Shown here: piece by piece, positions 56,730 to 64,000 of the stretch
Numbering within the stretch: the stretch's first letter is position 1
Layout of the letters: the number at the start of each line of letters is the position of its first letter
Assembly (NCBI GenBank): GCA_030770535.1
Contig: JASVEC010000004.1
Coordinates: 1,054,001 to 1,118,000, forward strand
Direction: 5' to 3'
DNA: 64,000 nucleotides
Source of the DNA: Batkoa obscura
Lineage: Eukaryota; Entomophthoromycota; Entomophthoromycetes; Entomophthorales; Batkoaceae
Position numbers and translations under genes: made by a program
Notes under the pieces: model-generated
The model's database searches: none
What the model was told of the DNA's origin: nothing
The model's input: the letters and a program-made list of their open reading frames with translations, nothing else

Positions 56730-56832
56730 ATGGGGGTGTTTTTTTTTGGCTTCATTATTTTTTCCATTTTTTAAGCACTATTTGAGCGGAAAGATTGTTA
56801 GTAAAATTATTAAACAAAAAAACATATCCTCA
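56730..56832 (+). mobile_element. MITE copy J
   Basis: The ends are ATGGGGGTGTT and ATATCCTCA, and the core AAGCACTATTTGAGCGG is intact. The T run near the left end is longer than in other copies. Flanks GAA and AAT depart from the usual ATA/TAT. Confidence 0.8.
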
Positions 56833-57257
56833 AATGTTGATTTATCTTGTGGATTTAAAAGTATTGCAAAACGGGTACTTATTTAAAAGTTAAATTTGTA
56901 TGTGTAGCAAAAAAGAAGTACCTGAATTATAAGGATACATTTAAATTTTATAATACTATTAATAAATAATAAAAAAGATTTGAACAGGCTTTTAAATTAT
57001 TCTCAAACAAAATTTTATTAAAATTATTAATATAGGGGTCTTTTAAGTATAGAAGAAAGATTTTGAGAGAGTTTGTAATTCATTTTTATCTTTTTTTTTA
57101 AACGTAATAATCAGATATTAAATAACACAAATAAAATACTAAAGCAAAAAACAATAAATTACTAATCACAAACAACATAAAAAAAGTTATAAAATAGTAT
57201 AGCTTTATTTTTATCCATCAAAAAACAAAAGCTTCCTCTTACACTCCTTATCAATCT

Positions 57258-58367
57258 TTAAAAACCATAACCACCTTTAAATCCAGCAATACCTTGGAAC
57301 ATAGCACTAACTGCTCCACATGATTGACATCCACTATGACCATGCATCATGTTACCACATGATGCACAAGGTGTTTGGATTGGCTGTTGTACTTGGTCGT
57401 AGATTGGAGTTGGCTGCTCTTGTTCAACTTCAGCTTTACTACCTTCAACATTGACGTTTTGATTTACATAAATGTTTGGGCTGGGCTGGGCGATTTGTTG
57501 TGGGCATGGTTGTGGTTGTGGCTCAGGCTGAGGTTGTGGTTCAGGTTGTGGCTCAGGCTGAGGTTGTGGTTCAGGTTGTGGTTCAGGTTGAGGTTGTGGT
57601 TCAGGTTGTGGTTCAGGTTGAGGGCATGGTTGTGGTTGTGGTTCAGGTTGTGGTTCAGGTTGAGGGCATGGTTGTGGTTGTGGTTCAGGTTGAGGGCATG
57701 GTTGTGGTTGTGGTTCAGGTTGGGGACATGGTTGTGGTTGTGGTTCAGGTTGAGGACATGGTTGAGGCTGTGGTTGTGGTTGTGGTTCAGGTTGAGGGCA
57801 TGGTTGAGGCTGTGGTTGTGGTTCAGGTTGTGGTTCAGGTTGAGGGCATGGTTGTGGTTGTGGTTCAGGTTGTGGTTCAGGTTGAGGGCATGGTTGTGGT
57901 TGTGGTTCAGGTTGAGGGCATGGTTGTGGTTGTGGTTCAGGTTGGGGACATGGTTGTGGTTGTGGTTCAGGTTGAGGACATGGTTGAGGCTGTGGTTGTG
58001 GTTGTGGTTCAGGTTGTGGTTCAGGTTGAGGGCATGGTTGTGGTTGTGGTTCAGGTTGAGGGCATGGTTGTGGTTGTGGTTCAGGTTGAGGACATGGTTG
58101 TGGTTGTGGTTGTGGTTGTGGTTGTGGTTCAGGTTGAGGGCATGGCTGAGGTTGTGGCTCAGATTGAGGACATGGTTGAGGGTAAGTTTGGGGCTCAGAT
58201 TGAGCTACTTGGTTACAAGGTATACCTCCACAAGTAGCAGCTCCGGATTGAAAGTCGGGGCCAAAGTTACCAGATAAACTGATGTTGTTTGGTTGATTAA
58301 TATCAAACAAATGGGTAGAGTTTACAAGATAAGCAACAGTTAAGAATAAGAATAGTTTGTTAAACAT
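57258..58367 (-). CDS. Secreted PQPEP-repeat protein, member 2 (long)
   Basis: This intronless 369-residue protein has a signal peptide ([19 protein letters not shown]) and the family N-terminus ([29 protein letters not shown]). About 230 residues of Pro/Gln/Glu repeats follow, mainly the ten-residue unit [10 protein letters not shown] with Cys every 10-20 residues. It ends with [15 protein letters not shown] and a C-terminal [20 protein letters not shown]. The regular Cys spacing could cross-link chains through disulfides, as in structural wall or coat proteins. DNA repeats are nearly identical between units, so the array is young or homogenised. Member 3 is its closest relative. Confidence 0.78.
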   Translation of the reverse strand: MFNKLFLFLTVAYLVNSTHLFDINQPNNISLSGNFGPDFQSGAATCGGIPCNQVAQSEPQTYPQPCPQSEPQPQPCPQPEPQPQPQPQPQPCPQPEPQPQPCPQPEPQPQPCPQPEPQPEPQPQPQPQPCPQPEPQPQPCPQPEPQPQPCPQPEPQPQPCPQPEPQPEPQPQPCPQPEPQPEPQPQPQPCPQPEPQPQPQPQPCPQPEPQPQPCPQPEPQPQPCPQPEPQPQPCPQPEPQPEPQPQPCPQPEPQPEPQPQPEPQPEPQPQPEPQPEPQPQPEPQPQPCPQQIAQPSPNIYVNQNVNVEGSKAEVEQEQPTPIYDQVQQPIQTPCASCGNMMHGHSGCQSCGAVSAMFQGIAGFKGGYGF

Positions 58368-59519
58368 TTTGGAGGTAGTATTGTTTAGTGTTCAAAATAC
58401 TTTTTTTAATAATTTGTTGTTTGTTGAGGTTCGGTTTATATAGCTTTTCTTTGTATGTATTTATCATAGTAAATGTTTTATTTGATATTTTATGTATTGA
58501 TTATTTATATTATCAGTAATTTTATCACCAGATTTGTATTAATTTATATTAATTTTTTGTAGGGAGATTTACTATATAAATTGATAGTTAGTGTTTTCAA
58601 TTCCTTTCGATTTTAATTTAATAGAATAAGTATAATGAGTAATATATATTTTATTAAGTTGGTTTTGAAATATTAATTATCTGAGATTTCATCACAAATT
58701 ATATTAATAGTGGTTCAATAAATAAACAAAATAAAGTGTCTAATTATCGTAATGATTGAAATGAATTGAATCAGTTGATTTTTTGTTAAAACTTTATTAA
58801 AGTTGTAAACAAAATAAACTATAACAAAAACATACGTTACACAAAAATTCAAATATACTTTTCATTTCAGACTAAATCTTATATGGAGGGCTTTTTTCCA
58901 GAGAAGTACTTTGATTATCTATATAAATAGTTACTATATAAATATAGATACTAATTAAACATTTTTAATATATATAATATTAATAGTAAAAATAAGTTTC
59001 TAAAAATATTTCAAGATGGCTATTTTTATTTGAAAATCTCGGACCCTTGCGGACAAGTGTTTTACTATATTAAAATAAATCTATAGTAATAAAAGGAGAG
59101 GGAGACCATAAAGTACTTATTTTATAAAATTAAAGTTACATCCATAGCTAGAAATGTACTATTATTATAGTAAAGATAAATATGACTTAACATGCCAATA
59201 GCGCATAGTAGACAAAAATCAAATATCCAGCTAATTATTTATGAAAACAAAGTGTCAAAAACAATCAATATTTGAGCCTTTGAATGTTACTCAAAGCTTT
59301 AAAATTTTTATAAACTTTCTTTACACTCTTTTTCGATACCAAAAGATTTTATTTTTATGATACTTTTAACAATTCTAATAAAAATCTCAAGAATCAAAAT
59401 CAATAAAAGCATTTACATATAATTTTACAAAAATCAAAAAAGATAAACTGTTTAAAATATAGTCAATTTATTCAGATATATCATGTAGTAAAATAACCAC
59501 CTAGTCTTCCTATCATCAT
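58368..59519. other. Intergenic between tandem repeat-family genes
   Basis: The first 100 bp hold the promoter of member 2 and closely resemble the region upstream of member 3 (TTGGAGG-TAGTATTGTT next to the ATG, and TCTTTTCTTTGTATGT further out). The rest is AT-rich without a gene. Confidence 0.5.
58434..58442 (-). promoter_or_regulatory. TATA box of repeat-family member 2
   Basis: TATATAAAC on the minus strand lies about 67-75 bp before the ATG at 58367. Confidence 0.5.
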
Positions 59520-60311
59520 TCAAAACCCTCCATGAGCTCCTTTAAATCCAGCAATACCATGGAACATAGCACTAACTGCTCCACATGATTGACATCCACT
59601 ATGACCATGCATCATGTTACCACATGATGCACAAGGTGTTTGGATTGGCTGTTGTACTTGGTCGTAGATTGGAGTTGGCTGTTTTTGTTCAACTTCAGCT
59701 TTACTACCTTTGACGTTGACGTTTTGGGTTAAGTAAATGTTTGGGCTGGGCTGGGCGATTTGTTGTGGGCATGGTTGTGGTTGTGGCTCAGGCTGAGGTT
59801 GTGGTTCAGGTTGAGTTTCAGGTTGAGGTTGTGGTTCAGGTTGTGGTTGTGGTTCAGGTTGTGGTTGTGGTTCAGGTTGTGGTTGTGGTTCAGGTTGTGG
59901 TTCAGGTTGAGGTTGTGGTTCAGGTTGAGGTTGTGGTTCAGGTTGGGGTTTAGGTTGTGGGCATGGTTGGGGTTGTGGCTGTGGTTCAGGTTGAGGTTGA
60001 GGTTGAGTTTCAGGTTGAGGTTCAGGTTGAGGTTGAGGTTGTGGTTGAGGTTGTGGTTGAGGTTGAGGTTTAGGCTGTGGTTGAGGACATGGTTGGGGTT
60101 GGGGCTGGGGTTCAGGTTGAGGTTGTGGTTGAGCACATGGTTGAACTACATGGCTACAAGGCACACCTCCGCAAGTAGCAGCACCATACTGAGTGTCGGC
60201 AAGATTAAATCTACCAGACAAATTGATGTTATTTGGCTGGTTGATACTAAACAAGTGAGCAGAGTTCACAAGGTAAGCAACAGTCAAAGATAAAAGCACT
60301 TTATTGAACAT
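59520..60311 (-). CDS. Secreted PQPEP-repeat protein, member 3
   Basis: This intronless 263-residue protein has a signal peptide ([19 protein letters not shown]). The family N-terminus follows (NQPNNINLSGRF, TCGGVPCSHVVQPC), then about 125 residues of Pro/Gln/Glu/Lys/Thr repeats with few cysteines. It continues with SPNIYLTQNVNVKGS and a C-terminal [20 protein letters not shown] nearly identical to member 2. The last ~95 residues and the DNA encoding them match member 2 far better than the repeat arrays do. That fits recent duplication or gene conversion at the ends while the arrays change length. Function is unknown; an extracellular structural role is inferred. Confidence 0.78.
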   Translation of the reverse strand: MFNKVLLSLTVAYLVNSAHLFSINQPNNINLSGRFNLADTQYGAATCGGVPCSHVVQPCAQPQPQPEPQPQPQPCPQPQPKPQPQPQPQPQPQPQPEPQPETQPQPQPEPQPQPQPCPQPKPQPEPQPQPEPQPQPEPQPEPQPQPEPQPQPEPQPQPEPQPQPETQPEPQPQPEPQPQPCPQQIAQPSPNIYLTQNVNVKGSKAEVEQKQPTPIYDQVQQPIQTPCASCGNMMHGHSGCQSCGAVSAMFHGIAGFKGAHGGF

Positions 60312-60988
60312 TTTGGAGGATAGTATTGTTAAGTATTCAAAACTCTTTTTTTTATAATTTGTTGAAGGTTAATATTGGGTTTTTATAGTCTTTTCTTTGT
60401 ATGTGTTCATGTTGATGGGCTGTTTTTAGTTATTGTCTACCATATTACTTATCTATACTATCAGTAATTTTATCAGTAATTTTATGTTATCGATATTGTT
60501 TTTTGTAATATCTAGTATTAAATGGATTAATAACCTGTCATCTTTAGTTTATTTTATGTTTAAATCAATGAAGTGAACATAAGAAATAATATAGACGTTG
60601 TATTAAAATTTATTTTGGAATATGGACTGTTTAAGAGTTTATCATAAATTGAGTTCACTTGATCAAATAAATTAAATTTATATGATATTTAATTATTTTC
60701 AAGTTATTAAATCAATTAAATCACATTTTTTATGTAAACTTTATTAAAGTTATCTCAAAAATTAATCATAACTATTTAATAAAATTGTACATAGGTTATA
60801 AAACTAAAACAAACTAATTTAATATTTTAGAAGCTATTTTGACATCAATAAAGGTCTATTTATATATGATTAGACGATAAGATCATATTAATTTTACTTT
60901 TAATACCAACTAAAGTGCAAAATTTAAATAAAAATAGTATAACATAAACTCATAAACATTAGTTTAACCGTCAACCATTTATTAGTAA
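60312..60988. other. Intergenic with the member 3 promoter
   Basis: A minus-strand CTATAAAA lies at 60381-60388. The remainder of the 680 bp is AT-rich and shows nothing else. Confidence 0.45.
60381..60388 (-). promoter_or_regulatory. TATA box of repeat-family member 3
   Basis: CTATAAAA on the minus strand lies about 70-77 bp before the ATG at 60311, aligned with the box of member 2. Confidence 0.5.
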
Positions 60989-61498
60989 CTAAAGGACAAC
61001 TTTAAACTTCAAATGACTAACTTGCTTCTTATTAGGTAGAGTAACAACCCCGTCAACAACATATTTTCCCCTTAATATATTAGCTGGTACTTCAACCACC
61101 TTAATAATTACATTATTGCCTTTTTGAATTGGGCATTTACTACTACCCTCCTCAATCTCTTTACAAAAATCGTAATCCTTTTCTATCACGGTAATGAGAC
61201 CAAGCTTAGCAATGACATGTGCTTTTGTACCTTCGATGATCTGCTGTTGAGCAGTACCAGTGATTGTAACTGTGACATTTTTGCCTCGTTCTGGTAAACG
61301 TGGAGATAAAGTTACTTTGTTAACTAAGAAAGCATCGGTTGGGGAACCACAGTCGTATACAGTGTCATCAGTAATTGGACGACAAGAAACAGAGCTAGCA
61401 AATGTTTGAGGGTCAGAAAGAGAATCTAGATTTGAGGCAATAAGCTCAGAGGCGTTGGTAGCAAGAACCAAAAGGGTAAGGGTTTGAGTGAGTTGCAT
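60989..61498 (-). CDS. Secreted ML-domain lipid-binding protein, paralogue 2
   Basis: This intronless 169-residue protein has exactly the length of paralogue 1 at 19146-19655. It has a signal peptide (MQLTQTLTLLVLATNASE) and an ML domain with CRPITDDTVYDCGSPTDAF, VTLSPRLPERGKNVTVTITG, YDFCKEIEEGSSKCPIQKG and VVDGVVTLPNKKQVS. All four cysteines are kept. Differences concentrate in the N-terminal 35 residues and in loops, while the disulfide frame and the final strand are conserved. Like NPC2-type proteins it probably binds a sterol or phospholipid in the secretory route or outside the cell. The paralogues may differ in cargo; this is inference. Confidence 0.88.
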   Translation of the reverse strand: MQLTQTLTLLVLATNASELIASNLDSLSDPQTFASSVSCRPITDDTVYDCGSPTDAFLVNKVTLSPRLPERGKNVTVTITGTAQQQIIEGTKAHVIAKLGLITVIEKDYDFCKEIEEGSSKCPIQKGNNVIIKVVEVPANILRGKYVVDGVVTLPNKKQVSHLKFKVVL

Positions 61499-63548
61499 CT
61501 TTACAACTGAGTTTAAGTATAAGTTAAACTACAAATACTTGATAATAATATAGAAAGTTATATTTTAGCTTTATATACTTTTCTTTTCATTACTCTAGTT
61601 TATTATTTTGGTATAGAATTTCTATTAAGTGGCTTTGGTAGATTATAAGGATTCCTAGTTTTAGAGCTGGTGCCACCGAAAATAGAACCATCATACTTAT
61701 ATTTAGTAATTGTATTTCTATGGCACTTTCAATGTAGATGAATGTTTTAATCTTTAATTTGTTATTAATGTTACAAAAGTCAATTGTGTAAATGACAGTT
61801 CATTTTTTATTGGAAGCTTATTTATTAATAAATGTGTTTTTGATTTTAATTTCGATTTTCAGCTATTTATTTATCTCTTCTTTAAACGTAATAGATAGTA
61901 GCTTAGCCCTTTACTACTTTGTTATATTCGACTATTTCTTCGTAGTCTTTTTATAAAACTAGACATAATGAGCTTAATTTTTAGCACGTGTAATACAACT
62001 TAACATATTATGAAGAAGTATTCAAGCATTTACACAAGAGCATTAAATGGTTACTATCGGTGGTACAATCAAACTAAGCTTTTACTTTGAATAACTTTAT
62101 TTATTACAAAGGGAACAAGAATGGATTTTTATCTTGGAAATGCTAAATTCATATAGGTTTAAGTAATAGCTTGTTCTTAGCTAATTAACCTGATGTGTTT
62201 GGTTAGCTTAGTACGCCAAAAACGGATTCAGTTTATTTAAGAAGGATATGATAAGTTGGAACTCTGTAATGGCTATTGCTTCAATAGGTAAATAAAAGTG
62301 ACTATTTTTGCACTAAAACCAAGAAAGTTCTAAAACTTTATAAACTTTATAAACTTTTAAAGAAATACTGCATATTGTTATTTATTATATGTAAAACATT
62401 AGTGATAAATAAAAACCTTTTAAAAACTAAAAACCATAAATGTGCCTTTTTAGTATGTTTAATTGAATTTATATCTGGAAAAAAACAAATAAATTGTCTT
62501 AATAAATAAATATTTATATAACCATACAAAGCGTAATACGACAGTAAATTAACTTCAAGCCATAATATATTGAATGTATGATATAAATTATCAAAGAAGT
62601 ACTATACCCCTTAAAAACCTGAGTTAATAAGCCTTGAGTATAATTGTTATAATATAATAATGTTAAACAATAGATTTAATTATTTAAGATCGTCTAAAGC
62701 ATAATAAAAAGATTATAGTTTATTGGAATATAGGAAAAAACACTAATAAAATGCTTTATGAAAGGCAAGCCTTGATAAAAAAGATATTGCCAATGTTGGT
62801 TAATCTTAATATATTTAATAGTATTTTATTTATCAAACTAAAGTCTAAATTAAAGAATAACCTATTAGATTTTCGAAACAAATCTTCATGTCAAAAAATT
62901 TATATATATTAAGTGTTAAAGTACTAATTCTTGAGCTCATTGAATGTAATTTTATTTATTTACAGAACCTATCAACAAAAAGGGTAATTATAGTTATAGC
63001 TCGAGCAAATGATACTAATTATGGTCTAGTATAGGATATTTTATAAAGCTAACTAAAGTTTCTCCTTTTAACGTTAGCCTGGCCTAGTATTGAATCAGAT
63101 GTTAATAATAGATGTTAATAACATCACATATATACTTTCTCAGACTGTTTTTAATTTTTGGCAAAATCATAATATCAGATTATCTTTTGGTTAAAGTAAT
63201 GGCTGATATAATATGTGATATAATCATAAATTGGACTTACAGCGTCATATATCTAAATAGACATAAGATTAAAATAATGAAGTATTCTGAGAATCATATT
63301 ATAAATACTGTTTGTTTTGACATAATGATATTATTGAACTTACAATATTTACTATTACTATTTGCTACCGCTTATTTTTACTTCAAAATACTTCAATATC
63401 ACTTTCCAAAACAATCAATTATAAGCATCAAGTTGATATCTTATATGTAATTTAGAACTAATTTTATAGTAACATAGATCAAATAATTGACAAAACTATC
63501 CAAATAAAATTTCTAGCACTTCATTACACCAAAATAGGATATTTAAAT
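61499..63548. other. Gene-poor AT-rich region
   Basis: Two kilobases without a supported gene. A 112-codon frame at 63112-63450 is rich in Ile, Leu, Phe, Tyr and Lys as AT-rich DNA predicts; it could mimic membrane segments but has no motif. The ML-gene promoter lies at the left edge. Confidence 0.55.
61569..61577 (-). promoter_or_regulatory. TATA box of ML paralogue 2
   Basis: TATATAAAG on the minus strand lies about 71-79 bp before the ATG at 61498. Confidence 0.5.
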
Positions 63549-63990
63549 TTAGTAAACACTATAACTATTCTCCTTACTTCCATAGCCACTATGATGTTCA
63601 GTTGAGCCTAAACTGCTAGAAGAGCCTAATTCACTAGAGAATCTTGGATTATCTGAAGAGCTTGAGCTATCAGAGGACCTTGAATTACTGGAAGGACATG
63701 GGCTAATAGAAGAGTCTGGATTATCTGAAGGGCTTGAGTTGCTAGAAGATCATGTAATATCTGATTGTCCTGGCATTTCTGATTGCATTGGATTTTCTGA
63801 TGATCCTGGGTTATCTAAAAAGCCTGAGCTACCGGAAAGGCCAGAAATGTCTACTTTTTCTGGAGTTTCAGATAATCCTGGGTCTTTTATTTGCTCTGGA
63901 GCTTCGAATGAGTTTGAAGTTCCAGATTGTCCTGAAATGGCTGCTAAAATTAGAATATTTGATTTTTATTGAATTTTATGTGTGCTTGCG
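63549..63990 (-). pseudogene. Degraded GSSGTP-family copy at the window edge
   Basis: One continuous minus frame carries decayed family repeats (SGQSGTSNSFE, GSSGFLDNPGSSENP, SSSSSDNPRFSSELGSSSS). It ends in the family tail HHSGYGSKENSYSVY and a stop at 63549-63551. One in-frame TGA interrupts the array. Upstream the frame reads ILILAAIS, signal-peptide-like, but no in-frame ATG is visible and a stop precedes it. The copy therefore seems dead or 5'-truncated. It lies about 35 kb from the intact gene at 27435. Confidence 0.65.
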
Positions 63991-64000
63991 ATACTTGGTT

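Larger units (their letters stand above)
56110..57257. other. Intergenic with promoter, ATCAAT repeat and MITE
   Basis: Minus-strand CTATAAAAACC at 56174-56184 serves the gene at 56109. A short ATCAAT run lies near 56506-56530 and MITE copy J at 56730-56832. Nothing else is supported. Confidence 0.5.

Noticed and set aside
57375-58277. Plus-strand frames of 253 and 300 codons opposite the PQPEP array
   Set aside because: They are antisense shadows of the repeat (Val-, Trp- and Leu-rich monotony) without sensible termini.
63112-63450. 112-codon frame with hydrophobic stretches
   Set aside because: Composition is typical of AT-rich random frames; no conserved motif and no relation to the 7TM receptors.
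1-64000. Retroviral, LTR or Polinton-type sequences
   Set aside because: I searched by eye for polymerase, integrase, protease and capsid motifs and long terminal repeats and found none.

Overview
The window is strongly AT-rich nuclear DNA of a fungus. Ten conserved genes use the standard code with short GT-AG introns of about 42-87 nt. Their products are fungal or opisthokont: VAP/Scs2, an Air1/2 zinc-knuckle protein, a NASP-type histone chaperone, a CDK7/Kin28 kinase, PIG-T/Gpi16, FANCL, Trm112, Hap5/NF-YC, ZNHIT2 and Iml1/DEPDC5. Intronless class-A-like 7TM receptors, AT-richness, low-complexity secreted proteins and retention of FANCL together suggest an early-diverging fungus, most like Conidiobolus (Entomophthoromycotina). 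That placement is inference.

Layout. 1-22 kb is sparse: three intronless 7TM receptor paralogues, two tRNA genes (Leu-UAA, Asp-GUC), two secreted low-complexity proteins, a secreted CAP-domain protein, an ML-domain protein and a decayed Tc1-like transposase. 22.5-26 kb holds the VAP and Air genes, eight exons each. 27-34 kb holds a secreted GSSGTP-repeat protein and two degraded relatives; a third lies at the right edge. tRNA-Leu(CAA) and a small Gly-rich secreted protein follow. 35-55 kb is the dense core: kelch membrane protein, NASP, CDK7, PIG-T, FANCL, TRM112, HAP5, ZNHIT2 and IML1. 55-61.5 kb holds three tandem secreted Pro/Gln/Glu-repeat proteins with conserved ends, then a second ML protein.

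About eleven copies of a roughly 105-bp terminal-inverted-repeat element (a MITE) are scattered through the accessory parts and absent from the 35-55 kb core. Receptors and secreted-protein genes have no introns in their coding regions, often with a TATA-like box 60-110 bp upstream. Nine of the ten recognisable housekeeping genes are split.

No operon-like pathway is visible. The core genes act in unrelated processes: ER contact sites, nuclear RNA surveillance, histone handling, TFIIH, GPI anchoring, DNA crosslink repair, tRNA/rRNA methylation, CCAAT transcription, U5 snRNP/R2TP assembly and TORC1 control. The accessory parts share a surface theme: signal receptors, secreted repeat proteins, and CAP and ML proteins that may bind lipids. 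Exon structures were inferred by eye from splice signals, frame and family conservation.
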